Positions 35,128 to 43,389 of a stretch of 64,000 nucleotides of DNA are shown here, piece after piece. The first letter of the stretch is position 1, and each line of letters starts with the position of its first letter. The position numbers and the translations under genes were made by a program. This DNA comes from Clostridiales bacterium (GTDB taxonomy: Bacteria; Bacillota; Clostridia; Oscillospirales; Acutalibacteraceae), in contig DULI01000008.1 of assembly GCA_012840445.1 (NCBI GenBank), positions 372,001-436,000 of the forward strand. The letters run 5' to 3'. The notes under the pieces were generated by a model. The model ran no database searches. It saw only the letters and a list, made by a program, of their open reading frames with translations, and was not told the origin of the DNA.

Positions 35128-36351
35128 TCATTTAAAGCAACTCTTGACAATTTCAATAATCTTATCCTGTTCGTCCGGAGTCATCTTAATATCGCTGGGA
35201 AGGCAAAGACCACGATTAAAAATATCAGCACTAACACTAATTTTACTTTCGCTATAATCATCCGTTACGCTTCGCATGGTCCCTTCGCGGAATATTAACA
35301 AATTATTTTTGAATAACGGCTGCATATGCATAGGCTTCCAAATAGGTCTACCCTCTACATTGCAATTTGCAAGCGTTTCAAGGATTTCTGTTGGGCACGA
35401 CTTGCCGGGCTCGGAATCATAAAAAGCTTTATTGTCGGTTCTGATTTGTTTGCACATAGCTTCTTTATCAATCAGCATACACGAAAGCCAGAAATTAGGC
35501 TCCATATTATATTCATCATAAGGATTCATTGTTATAGGTAAGTCCTTAAAGCCATCTTTGTATCTTTCATAGATGGCTTTTTTCTTAGCTATATGTTCTT
35601 CCAAATAGGGTATCTGACCACGGATAACTCCTGCAATTACATTGCTCATCCGGTAATTATAACCGATCTCTTCATGCTGATACCAGGGCGCATCTTCACG
35701 GCTCTGGGTAGACCACTTGCGGGCCTTGTTTGCCGCCTCCAAATCATCTGTCAAAAGCATTCCGCCAGATGAACCGGTTATAATCTTGTTTCCATTAAAA
35801 GAAATTGCATTATATGTACCAAATGAACCAGTTTGTTTTCCTTTATAGGTAGCACCAAGCGACTCAGCCGCATCCTCAATCAAAATGGCGCCGTACTTTT
35901 TGCAAATATCACTAATCTCATCAAGTTTTGCAGGTGTACCATAAAGGTTTACAACAATAACAGCCTTTGTGTCAGGATAGATTTTAAAGGCTTCTTCAAG
36001 CACGACCGGGTCCATATTCCAAGTATCATATTCGGAGTCAATAAAAATTGGGTTAGCCTTTTCATAAATAACTGGATTTACAGTCGCACTAAATGTTAGA
36101 TCAGAACAGAAAACGTTATCTCCTTGCTTTACACCGGCAAGTTTAACCGCCAGATGCAGTGCAGATGTACCGCTTGATAGTGCAACTGCATATTTACATC
36201 CGACCATTTCACAAATTAAGCGTTCAATTTCGTCAATATTCTCCCCAACTGTAGACATCCAGTTAGTATCGTAAGCTTGCTGTACAAATTTAATCTCTTC
36301 TCCGTGCATTGTGGGTGAAGAAAGCCAAATCTTCTTTTCGAACCTTGTCAT
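35128..36351 (-). CDS. DegT/DnrJ/EryC1 aminotransferase (PglE-like)
   Basis: 407 aa from ATG 36351 (GGAG six bases before; TTG at 36363 overlaps that site). Seen: NWMSTVGENIDEIE (about 25), SSGTSALHLA (about 53), EDAAESLGATYKG (about 152), PLP lysine in FNGNKIITGSSGG (about 178) and NYRMSNVIAG (about 225). Known: transfers an amino group to the C4 keto sugar made by a 4,6-dehydratase. The dehydratase encoded divergently at 36591 is its natural partner, giving UDP-4-amino-4,6-dideoxy-GlcNAc as in the PglF/PglE pathway. First gene of the minus-strand polysaccharide operon. Confidence 0.9.
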   Translation of the reverse strand: MTRFEKKIWLSSPTMHGEEIKFVQQAYDTNWMSTVGENIDEIERLICEMVGCKYAVALSSGTSALHLAVKLAGVKQGDNVFCSDLTFSATVNPVIYEKANPIFIDSEYDTWNMDPVVLEEAFKIYPDTKAVIVVNLYGTPAKLDEISDICKKYGAILIEDAAESLGATYKGKQTGSFGTYNAISFNGNKIITGSSGGMLLTDDLEAANKARKWSTQSREDAPWYQHEEIGYNYRMSNVIAGVIRGQIPYLEEHIAKKKAIYERYKDGFKDLPITMNPYDEYNMEPNFWLSCMLIDKEAMCKQIRTDNKAFYDSEPGKSCPTEILETLANCNVEGRPIWKPMHMQPLFKNNLLIFREGTMRSVTDDYSESKISVSADIFNRGLCLPSDIKMTPDEQDKIIEIVKSCFK

Positions 36352-36505
36352 TTTGTTCTCCAAATTATATATTAAGGTAAGTTATATAAATTTCAAAACA
36401 AACTAGCACCGGCAAGATTATAGATATTATACATTAATATGACAATAAATACAACCAAATATAAAGAAATTTATGTAAACTTACATATATAATATGCAAT
36501 AATAT

Positions 36506-36555
36506 ACTATATTGCTATTGCATTCATTGACAAATTGTCGACTTAATCATATAAT
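36506..36555. promoter_or_regulatory. Divergent promoters with overlapping -35 boxes in the polysaccharide locus
   Basis: Plus strand: TTGACA (36527-36532), 17-base spacer, TATAAT (36550-36555), toward the dehydratase gene. Minus strand: TTGTCA (36533-36528), 16-base spacer, TATAGT (36511-36506), toward the aminotransferase operon. The two -35 boxes share the same bases within the palindrome GACAA-A-TTGTC. Only one polymerase can sit there at a time, so the two directions probably compete. Confidence 0.7.
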
Positions 36556-36590
36556 TGTAATATAGATGGTGATGGTTGGAGTGGTAATGC

Positions 36591-38501
36591 TTGAAGATAA
36601 AGCGAAATTTCCGCCTTTATTATAGAATTTTTGATATGCTCCTTGTTGGAAGCATATATTTTTTTTGCAATATTATTTTAAACAAAAACAGCGTTTCTTT
36701 GACAAATATTGAGCGTTATGCTGTTATAATAGTTCCAAGTTTCGTCTATTTAGTTTTTAACACCTTTTTTCAAAACTACAAAAGCTTGTGGAAATATGCC
36801 GAGATAGAAGAATTTCTGTTTTGTATGATTGTCTCGTTAACTGCCGGATTTATATATGCTGTCACCTACCATTTTATATCCGGCAGAGTTAGCCTGTATT
36901 TAAACATAATAGCCTCTTTGGCATCAGCGTTGCTTTTAATGTTCTACCGAGCATCATATAACATTATAAGCCGTTATAATACTTTTTTAAATACCAAATC
37001 CAAAAAAAGATTGTTAATCGTGGGTGCTGGTTCCGCTGCATCATCGCTTTTAAGCGAATTAAGGAAAAATCCTGAAAACGGATATTTCCCAGTTTGCGCT
37101 GTTGACGACAACCCCGAAAAGATTGGGCGTTATATTCACGGTATTAAAATCCGCGGTGCGATTGAAGATATCCCTCACCTTTGCCGTGAACATAAAATCG
37201 ACACGATTTTTATATGTATCCCTTCTGCAACCCCTGAACAGCGCAGAAGGATTTTTAACTATTGTCTGGAAACTTCTGCAGTAATAAAGATTTTGCCTGA
37301 AATCTATTCAGCCATTACCAATCCAACTCAGCTGCAGAAAAAAATGCGCAATATCCGCATAGAAGACATGCTGGGAAGGCACGAACGTCAGTTTGACCGC
37401 GAAAATATTGACGACTTTATTAAGGGCAAAGTTGTATTAATTACTGGCGGCGGAGGTTCAATTGGCTCTGAACTCTGCCGGCAGATTGCTGTATCTGGCC
37501 CCAGAAAATTGATTATAGTCGATATCTTTGAAAACTCCGCCTATAACCTTCAAATGGAGCTAAAAACCGATTTTAAGAATCTTGATGTCGTAGTTGAAAT
37601 CGCCAATATCCGCGAAGCCGAAAAAATGGACGAATTATTTGAGTATTACCGGCCAGATATTGTTTTCCATGCGGCAGCCCACAAACACGTTCCCTTAATG
37701 GAACATAATCCTGAAGAGGCAATAAAAAACAATGTGTTTGGCACACTGAATGTGGTAAATGCTGCCCAAAAATACAAGGTCAGTCATTTTGTTCTTATTT
37801 CATCGGACAAGGCAGTCAACCCCACAAATATAATGGGCGCTACAAAACGTTTTGCCGAAATGATTGTGCAAAGCAAGGTGCAAAACAAAGACACCCATTT
37901 TGTTGCTGTGCGGTTTGGAAATGTGCTGGGTTCAGCAGGTTCTGTTGTACCGCTTTTTGAAAGGCAGATAGAACTTGGAGGCCCTGTAACCATAACCCAT
38001 CCCGAGATTACACGTTTCTTTATGACCATACAGGAAGCCGTACAGCTTGTTCTTCAGGCTGTTGTAATGGCTAAAAACGGCGAAATTTTCGTTCTGGATA
38101 TGGGAGAGCCAATCCGCATAAAAGATCTTGCAGAAACCATGATAAGGCTATCTGGGTTGCGCCCTTACAAAGACATTGATATAGTTTACACCGGATTGCG
38201 CCCGGGTGAAAAATTATATGAAGAGCTATTAATGAACGATGAAGGACTGGTATCAACCGCAAACAGCCGAATTTTTATTGGAAAACAGGCTCCGGTAACC
38301 GAGGAAGAGATTAACTACAAATGCAAGCTGTTGCTTAACGCTTTAAAGAAAAAGGATAAGGCTAACCTCATGCGGGTTATGCAGCATGTGGTTCCCACAT
38401 ATAAACCTGATCTGCCAAAACAAGTTTTGGAATATAGCAAGCAACCTTTAAATGCCAAAGAACGCAATGTTGTAGCTACTGTAGAAAAAATTTATTCTTG
38501 A
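36591..38501 (+). CDS. Membrane-bound UDP-GlcNAc 4,6-dehydratase (PglF/CapD/WbpM-like)
   Basis: 636 aa. Start TTG at 36591 with GGAG nine bases upstream; an ATG four bases earlier opens a different frame that stops after 12 codons. Seen: four N-terminal membrane segments (residues about 12-125), a Rossmann loop IVGAGSAASSLL (about 143), then the catalytic SDR domain with LITGGGGSIGSELC (about 282) and SSDKAVNPTNIMGATKR (about 403-419, the Ser-Met-Lys triad of retaining dehydratases). Known: converts UDP-GlcNAc to UDP-2-acetamido-4-keto-2,4,6-trideoxyglucose. Likely partner of the DegT aminotransferase. Controlled by the strong divergent promoter. Confidence 0.9.
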   Translation: MKIKRNFRLYYRIFDMLLVGSIYFFCNIILNKNSVSLTNIERYAVIIVPSFVYLVFNTFFQNYKSLWKYAEIEEFLFCMIVSLTAGFIYAVTYHFISGRVSLYLNIIASLASALLLMFYRASYNIISRYNTFLNTKSKKRLLIVGAGSAASSLLSELRKNPENGYFPVCAVDDNPEKIGRYIHGIKIRGAIEDIPHLCREHKIDTIFICIPSATPEQRRRIFNYCLETSAVIKILPEIYSAITNPTQLQKKMRNIRIEDMLGRHERQFDRENIDDFIKGKVVLITGGGGSIGSELCRQIAVSGPRKLIIVDIFENSAYNLQMELKTDFKNLDVVVEIANIREAEKMDELFEYYRPDIVFHAAAHKHVPLMEHNPEEAIKNNVFGTLNVVNAAQKYKVSHFVLISSDKAVNPTNIMGATKRFAEMIVQSKVQNKDTHFVAVRFGNVLGSAGSVVPLFERQIELGGPVTITHPEITRFFMTIQEAVQLVLQAVVMAKNGEIFVLDMGEPIRIKDLAETMIRLSGLRPYKDIDIVYTGLRPGEKLYEELLMNDEGLVSTANSRIFIGKQAPVTEEEINYKCKLLLNALKKKDKANLMRVMQHVVPTYKPDLPKQVLEYSKQPLNAKERNVVATVEKIYS

Positions 38502-38510
38502 GTATATTAG

Positions 38511-38539
38511 AGGGAATGGAATAGAATATTCCATTCCCT
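38511..38539 (+). terminator. Terminator-like hairpin after the 4,6-dehydratase gene
   Basis: AGGGAATGGAAT pairs perfectly with ATTCCATTCCCT around AGAAT; the following TATACTTT is only moderately T-rich. Confidence 0.65.
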
Positions 38540-38601
38540 TATACTTTAACACCATATATTTTTCGTAAAATAGATTCTGCTTTCTCGAGGGTTTTTTGCA
38601 C

Positions 38602-38630
38602 AAAAAACGCGCACCAATATTGGTGCGCGT
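38602..38630 (-). terminator. Terminator of tRNA-Leu(UAG), perfect 24-bp palindrome
   Basis: Positions 38607-38630 are a perfect palindrome centred on CCAATATTGG, followed on the minus strand by six T. It begins eight bases after the encoded CCA. Confidence 0.85.
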
Positions 38631-38638
38631 AATAGCTG

Positions 38639-38723
38639 TGGTGCGGGTGACAGGACTTGAACCTGCACGTTAGAAAACACCAGATCCTAAGTCTGGCGCG
38701 TCTGCCAATTCCGCCACACCCGC
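38639..38723 (-). tRNA. tRNA-Leu (anticodon UAG)
   Basis: 85 bases. Starts GCGGGTG, anticodon stem CCAGA/TCTGG with loop CTTAGGA (anticodon TAG), class II variable arm, T-loop GGTTCAAGTCC, encoded CCA. Reads CUA and, by wobble, other CUN codons. Confidence 0.94.
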
Positions 38724-38743
38724 ACGGGCAGAATACAAATTGA

Positions 38744-38772
38744 ATTTTATATAAATTAAGACAAAAAGTCAA
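38744..38772 (-). promoter_or_regulatory. Promoter of tRNA-Leu(UAG)
   Basis: Minus strand TTGACT (38772-38767), 17-base spacer, TAAAAT (38749-38744). Confidence 0.75.
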
Positions 38773-38792
38773 GTGAAATATTTATCTAAAGC

Positions 38793-39650
38793 CTATTGGA
38801 CACTCAACTGACCCTCTAAGCTCTTAAAAAACTCAAGGGTTTCATCTGCAAGGTGGTTCATATTCTCTAATTTCTGCTCAAAACTCAAATCAGAGTGTAC
38901 CTGCTGCAGTATATCGGATTTAAGGACCTCTGTCCTTCCCAAGGCCAATGTAAGAAGTTCTTTGGCATTGGGATCTCTTGAGGACGCAATTCGGGAACTA
39001 ATCAGTGCCGCCTGCATAACTACCTTACCAATAATTCTGGCACCTGCCTGCATGGCAGGGTCATACGGTTCTGCCGGCTGTGTATTGTGTGCAGAAGGCA
39101 ATTCAGCATGTAGGAAAATTTCATTCTTTAAGTCCTCATCGGCGGCCTTTTTAGTCTCAATGCCAAAATGTTGCGTTTGCTTTGATTTTTTTAGTTGCTC
39201 TATTTCAGTTATTAAAGACATGTTTAACTTTTTTTCTTCTTGAAGCCGAGCCTTTAGACGCTCTATATTCACAGACATCATTTCCTTTTCGGCTCCAAGC
39301 TTTTGAATAAGAAGTTCATTCTGTTTTATTTTGTTTTCAGCCTCTTCAATCTCTGCGTTAAATTTGGCAGCCAATTTCTCAAGGCCCTGTTTTTCTGATT
39401 TTAACTTTGCAATATAATCTTTGGCCGTGTTAATCTCCGACTCCAAATCCTTAATCTGTTCGGAAAATACATTCGCATCCGAGGATTGCTCTTTTAACTT
39501 ATTCTCGGACTGGTCCAAGAGGTTTTTATATTTATCGCGTTCGGCTGTGATCTCTTCCACCTGCTTTTTGAGGGTTTCAAGTTCGCTTTTTAACTGATTG
39601 ACCTGGCATTTAAGATCAACATTCTCTGCAATAATCCGTTTTTTGCGCAT
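38793..39650 (-). CDS. Coiled-coil protein, unknown function
   Basis: 285 aa. Seen: residues 5-155 are an almost unbroken coiled coil rich in Glu, Lys and Leu (NQLKSELETLKKQVEEI), with a short Pro-containing linker near 178-195 and a helical C-terminal domain with ARIIGKVVMQAAL and LTLALGRTEVLKSDIL. No signal peptide or membrane segment. The layout (coiled coil plus small C-terminal helical domain) recalls DivIVA/GpsB-like scaffold proteins, but the N-terminal DivIVA lipid-binding motif is not evident, so I do not name it. AAGGGGGG precedes the ATG. It follows spoIVA after a terminator. A link to sporulation is possible but unproven. Confidence 0.7.
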   Translation of the reverse strand: MRKKRIIAENVDLKCQVNQLKSELETLKKQVEEITAERDKYKNLLDQSENKLKEQSSDANVFSEQIKDLESEINTAKDYIAKLKSEKQGLEKLAAKFNAEIEEAENKIKQNELLIQKLGAEKEMMSVNIERLKARLQEEKKLNMSLITEIEQLKKSKQTQHFGIETKKAADEDLKNEIFLHAELPSAHNTQPAEPYDPAMQAGARIIGKVVMQAALISSRIASSRDPNAKELLTLALGRTEVLKSDILQQVHSDLSFEQKLENMNHLADETLEFFKSLEGQLSVQ

Positions 39651-39726
39651 TTTCCGTTCCCCCCTTGATTTTTTATTATATAACCTGCAGTAAAATTTTT
39701 CAACAATTACACAAATTCATGTAATA

Positions 39727-39755
39727 ACAAAAAGCTGTCCCTGTCGGGACAGCCC
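39727..39755 (-). terminator. Terminator of spoIVA
   Basis: Minus strand GCTGTCCC pairs with GGGACAGC around GACA, followed by TTTTTGTT. Confidence 0.85.
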
Positions 39756-39785
39756 TTTAAAGCTGACCTTTAAGTCAGGCAAAAC

Positions 39786-41264
39786 TTACAATATGATGCA
39801 AATCAGACCGCTGCAACCCTCGTTAATTACCCGCTCGATGGTTTCCTGCAACCTCATCCTGGCATCGGCAGGCATGCGCGCAAGCTTGGTATGCAGACCT
39901 TCATTGACAAGCTCGTGCAACGATTTGCCAAATATGTTGGAATCCCAGATTTTAATCGGGTCTTCTTCAAACTCCTTGAGCAAGTACATAACCAGGTCTT
40001 CACTTTGTTTTTCCGACCCGACAATTGGGGCGATTTCAGTGGTTATCGTCGCCTTCATCATATGGATTGACGGCGCCGATGCGCGCAGGCGTACACCGTA
40101 TCTGCCACCCTGCTTCATCATTTCGGGTTCTTCGAGTACCAGTTCTTCTATTGACGGCATAACTATACCGTACCCGGTTGCCTCCACCTCGTCCAGCGCA
40201 TTCTTAATGCGCATATATTCGCGCTTGGTTTTGGCAAGCTCTATCATGCTGATCATCAGGTCTTCCTCGTCTTTAATCTCAAGGCCCGAATTATCAGCAA
40301 GTATTTTGTAGAACAGCTTGCGGTTGATTTCTACTTTCAGTCTGGCGCATCCGGTTCCAAGGTCAATGTTGGAAGTGTTGGCGGCCTCGACATGTTCGCA
40401 TTCGCACAGCACATTTTGCAGATTACTAATCTCTCTGATATGACGAATCTGCTCGGCAGATTTCTTAATAGTTTCAAACAGATTGTTTCTAAGCCAGTGG
40501 TCAGGACCAAGGGCATTTATCCACCTCGGCAACCCTATTGCGATTTCCTTTACGGGGAATTCATACAGTACTCTGGCTATTATGTTCCTAATATCCTGTT
40601 CCTGTAGCTCCAAACAGTTGACAGGTAGCACCGGGACATTATATTTTCGGGTAAGCCTTTCTGCCAGTTCCTGTGCATGCGCGGTTTCGGGATACATGCA
40701 ATTAAGCAGCACGATAAAGGGTTTGTTAATCTGTTTGAGTTCATCTATCACCCTTTCCTCTGCCTCTTCGTACTCATCCCGCGGTATGTCGCTAATGCTG
40801 CCGTCAGTAGTTATCACCATCCCGATGGTGGAGTGCTCGTTGATAACCTTTCTGGTGCCTATTTCGGCCGCCATATTAAAAGGAATTGGCTCATCATACC
40901 AGGGCGTCATTACCATTCTGGGCTGGTCACCCTCTATGTAGCCCAGCGAGCTTGGCACAATGTAGCCGACACAGTCAATCATGCGCACCCTGAATGACGA
41001 GTTTTCCTCAAGCTGGACTTCCACCGCCGATTCGGGAATAAATTTGGGCTCGGTGGTCATAATAGTGCGTCCGGCGGCAGACTGGGGCAGTTCGTCGTTT
41101 GCGCGTTCTCTCTGGTACTCGCTTGTGATATTCGGCAGCACAAGTGTATCCATGAATCGCTTAATAAAGGTTGATTTACCGGTGCGCACGGGGCCTACTA
41201 CGCCAATATAAATGTCCCCGTTTGTGCGCATTGCAATGTCTTGATATATGCTACGCTCTTCCAT
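39786..41264 (-). CDS. spoIVA: Stage IV sporulation protein A (coat basement ATPase)
   Basis: 492 aa from the ATG at 41264, the conserved MEERSIYQDIA start; an upstream extension to 41315 reads into a hairpin and is rejected. Seen: Walker A GPVRTGKSTF (residues 24-33), VRMIDCVGYIVP (about 105, Walker B region), NKPFIVLLNC (about 195) and a conserved C-terminus ending in SGLICIIL. Known: SpoIVA hydrolyses ATP to form a static polymer on the forespore outer membrane and is anchored there by SpoVM; all coat layers build on it. The spoVM gene lies 1.7 kb upstream in the same orientation, with the SPOCS-LysM gene between. Confidence 0.97.
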   Translation of the reverse strand: MEERSIYQDIAMRTNGDIYIGVVGPVRTGKSTFIKRFMDTLVLPNITSEYQRERANDELPQSAAGRTIMTTEPKFIPESAVEVQLEENSSFRVRMIDCVGYIVPSSLGYIEGDQPRMVMTPWYDEPIPFNMAAEIGTRKVINEHSTIGMVITTDGSISDIPRDEYEEAEERVIDELKQINKPFIVLLNCMYPETAHAQELAERLTRKYNVPVLPVNCLELQEQDIRNIIARVLYEFPVKEIAIGLPRWINALGPDHWLRNNLFETIKKSAEQIRHIREISNLQNVLCECEHVEAANTSNIDLGTGCARLKVEINRKLFYKILADNSGLEIKDEEDLMISMIELAKTKREYMRIKNALDEVEATGYGIVMPSIEELVLEEPEMMKQGGRYGVRLRASAPSIHMMKATITTEIAPIVGSEKQSEDLVMYLLKEFEEDPIKIWDSNIFGKSLHELVNEGLHTKLARMPADARMRLQETIERVINEGCSGLICIIL

Positions 41265-41287
41265 AGTTCCACTCACGCCTTTCTGGT

Positions 41288-41314
41288 GTGCCTTTCGGCT
41301 ACGAGAAAGGCACA
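41288..41314 (-). other. Hairpin between the SPOCS-LysM gene and spoIVA
   Basis: TGTGCCTTTC and GAAAGGCACA pair perfectly on the minus strand around about eight bases, without a following T-run. It may stabilise or process the transcript rather than end it. Confidence 0.45.
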
Positions 41315-41343
41315 TTCAGTATTTTTTCAAAATATTTATGTAA

Positions 41344-42876
41344 TCAGCAGGGAATCAGAAGCATTTTACTTGCCTGCAGCACTTCGTCTTTCAATGCATT
41401 CATTTCTGAAACCCGGCTGGGAGAAGTGTTATATCTTTTTGCTATGTCCCAAACCCTTTCACCGGCATCGGCATAGTATATGACTAGCGATGTCGTCTCG
41501 TCCTTTGCTTTGGGCTTGTTTTCGTCCACATTAATCGATACTATCAGCGGCAGCCTGATTACATCAAACACAATAGCGGATACCGCCAGTTCAACCCGTA
41601 CATCTATCCGGTCGTTGCCAATAAGGGTATAGCTTGAAGCTACAGCTTCGATATGAGGATCGCACCGCATATCTGAAACTTCGGTATCCATATCATACCG
41701 GTACTCGAAATCTACCGGCCGCTCCAAATAAATCGGTATATTTTGCGGGTCATATGCAAGGAAGCATATATGCACCGTTCCGTTTATTATCAGTTGTTTG
41801 CCCTCCGCTCGAACCCCGTTGATTTCCGAATCGCACCACAAATCCGCTACCGAGCTTATTGTATCGGGCGAAAATTCAAGCGTTTTCTTGCAAAGATAGC
41901 TTTCATTAATTTTGCAGGCTATCCTTTCAGTCAATACTTCCCGTTTTTCAATTTCGGTTTCGTAATTAATTGAATACGCGTCGTAAACTACCGGTATTTC
42001 CCTGTTGCAATAAGCAGAAATCATGATAGAGAGCTTTGCGCTTAAAATAAAGCTCCTGGCTTCGCCGCTCATCCCAGTGCGTGGTTTCACCTCAAGCGAG
42101 ACAACCTCTGCCTTGGCGTCGCATTCGCAGTCTTCGTTGACACCGTCAATATCTACTATCTGGCTAAATGGCAGAGCGCTTTCCAAAGATTGGGGAAGCG
42201 TTCCGTCTTCGGGGATATAAAGCGTGTTGACCATTAATTCCCCTTTAATAACTGCCTTGTTGCTGATTATCTTGCACTCATTGATGACAGCCCTGGCGTC
42301 TGAACGAAGCAGATTCCTGATCGCCGGCTGTCCCTGCCCCAATTCAAGCTCATCCTCGATTATCAGGTACTTTTCGGACATGCCCATCGGGTTGGTTATT
42401 CTGGCCTCGCCTCTTAATATTTGTATGTCCTCATTGTCTACATCGGATAACACCTCGGTTGTGTTCTTGGCAATTATTTTGGCATTAAGGGTTAGCGCAC
42501 CGTGAACCTCAAGTTTACGGGGGGTTATCGCCCTATAATTTACATATTCAGGTCTCGCCCGTACAACTACTGAACCGTAATCAACCGCTTCGTCGGTTAC
42601 AAAGCTGCGATTAAAGGGTGCCAGATATTCATAGCTGTTAATGCCATTATCTGCGTCTGCAAAAATTAAATTAATGCAGGCACAGCCTTCGATAGACAAT
42701 GTTGTACCGTTGAGGGTCTTTGAGTTTATTTTGGGGGTTATTTTGCACTTTAAAACTCGTGAAATGTCCGGACAGTAATCCGGTAAGGTAAAATCGGTGT
42801 CAATTGTCTGCTCGACAGTCTGGTCGAACATTACTTCATTCGTGGCGACACCCTGTCCAGTAACCCTTAAATCCAT
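41344..42876 (-). CDS. SPOCS (DUF3794) and LysM domain spore coat/cortex protein
   Basis: 510 aa. Seen: N-terminal SPOCS-type repeat with VFDQTVEQTI-like and FTLPDYCPDISRVLKC (about 30-45); a second and third repeat of the same fold, with ADAKVEVVSLEVKP-like and SFILSAKLSI; C-terminal LysM (about 455-510) with YYADAGERVWDIAKRYNTSP. Known: SPOCS proteins occur in Clostridia spores; LysM binds peptidoglycan, as in SafA of Bacillus, which links the coat to the cortex. Placed between spoVM and spoIVA, it probably joins the coat base layer to the cortex. AGAGGTAGG precedes the ATG. Confidence 0.9.
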   Translation of the reverse strand: MDLRVTGQGVATNEVMFDQTVEQTIDTDFTLPDYCPDISRVLKCKITPKINSKTLNGTTLSIEGCACINLIFADADNGINSYEYLAPFNRSFVTDEAVDYGSVVVRARPEYVNYRAITPRKLEVHGALTLNAKIIAKNTTEVLSDVDNEDIQILRGEARITNPMGMSEKYLIIEDELELGQGQPAIRNLLRSDARAVINECKIISNKAVIKGELMVNTLYIPEDGTLPQSLESALPFSQIVDIDGVNEDCECDAKAEVVSLEVKPRTGMSGEARSFILSAKLSIMISAYCNREIPVVYDAYSINYETEIEKREVLTERIACKINESYLCKKTLEFSPDTISSVADLWCDSEINGVRAEGKQLIINGTVHICFLAYDPQNIPIYLERPVDFEYRYDMDTEVSDMRCDPHIEAVASSYTLIGNDRIDVRVELAVSAIVFDVIRLPLIVSINVDENKPKAKDETTSLVIYYADAGERVWDIAKRYNTSPSRVSEMNALKDEVLQASKMLLIPC

Positions 42877-42946
42877 ATTACCTACCTCTCTTTATTGTTT
42901 CTAATCAATAATATTCATGTCCTTGTTGCGTTATTACCTAATAAAT

Positions 42947-42982
42947 AATAAAAATAAAAAGCAGTTCTTAAAAAAGAACTGC
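42947..42982 (-). terminator. Terminator of spoVM
   Basis: GCAGTTCTT pairs perfectly with AAGAACTGC, followed on the minus strand by TTTTTATTTTTATT, 30 bases past the spoVM stop. Confidence 0.88.
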
Positions 42983-43011
42983 CAAATTATGTACCTTTAT
43001 ACTCTTTTATA

Positions 43012-43095
43012 TTAGTAATTCTCCTTTTTGATTCCGAATATTAATCTTAACAGCCCTTTTAGTATTCTTGGGCTTTTTACCACAACAACCTTCAT
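43012..43095 (-). CDS. spoVM: Stage V sporulation protein M
   Basis: 27 aa, too short for routine gene calling. Seen: ATG at 43095 with GGAGGT nine bases upstream and TAA at 43012. The peptide starts MKVVVVKSPRILKG and ends FGIKKENY: a short amphipathic helix with the Pro-9 break and a basic C-terminus, as in SpoVM of Bacillus and Clostridia (26-27 aa). Known: SpoVM recognises the convex curvature of the forespore membrane and anchors SpoIVA. Position is a strong support: it follows thiN, as in B. subtilis, and lies upstream of spoIVA. A terminator follows. Confidence 0.93.
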   Translation of the reverse strand: MKVVVVKSPRILKGLLRLIFGIKKENY

Positions 43096-43114
43096 GCGTA
43101 ATTTACCTCCATTA

Positions 43115-43261
43115 TCAGGATTTTATGCACACAATACCGAGAATTATAACAACGACGGCGAGTATACCTATTATTATTTTGGGCGGGCAAAAGTAAGCAA
43201 TCAAAAGGCCGGCGGCAAATGCCACCGCAAAACAGCCTCTCCTGTCCTTTCTGCCGCTCAT
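43115..43261 (-). CDS. 48-aa membrane protein between thiN and spoVM
   Basis: Seen: ATG at 43261 (AGGCGGTG upstream), TGA at 43115. The peptide starts MSGRKDRRGC, has two hydrophobic segments (about 11-25 and 29-46) separated by a CPPK turn, and ends CIKS. It is flanked by the thiN terminator and spoVM, whose ribosome site starts only a few bases after this stop, so it is very likely co-transcribed with spoVM. I know no named family for it. Inference: a small sporulation-time membrane protein, perhaps acting with SpoVM at the forespore membrane. Positive-inside flanks suggest both ends face the cytoplasm. Confidence 0.7.
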   Translation of the reverse strand: MSGRKDRRGCFAVAFAAGLLIAYFCPPKIIIGILAVVVIILGIVCIKS

Positions 43262-43356
43262 AGTAACACCGCCTGCGTTGTTTTATTACCTATTCCAGTA
43301 TACTCAAATCAATCAAAATGGTGCATTTTTACGCTAATTTTATCGCAAAAATAATC

Positions 43357-43389
43357 AAAAACCGTACTTTTACTTCAAGTACGGTTTTT
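43357..43389 (-). terminator. Terminator of thiN
   Basis: Minus strand AAAACCGTACTT pairs with AAGTACGGTTTTT-like arms (ACCGTACTT and AAGTACGGT) and is T-rich afterwards. It begins at the thiN stop codon and separates thiN from the spoVM transcript. Confidence 0.85.
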
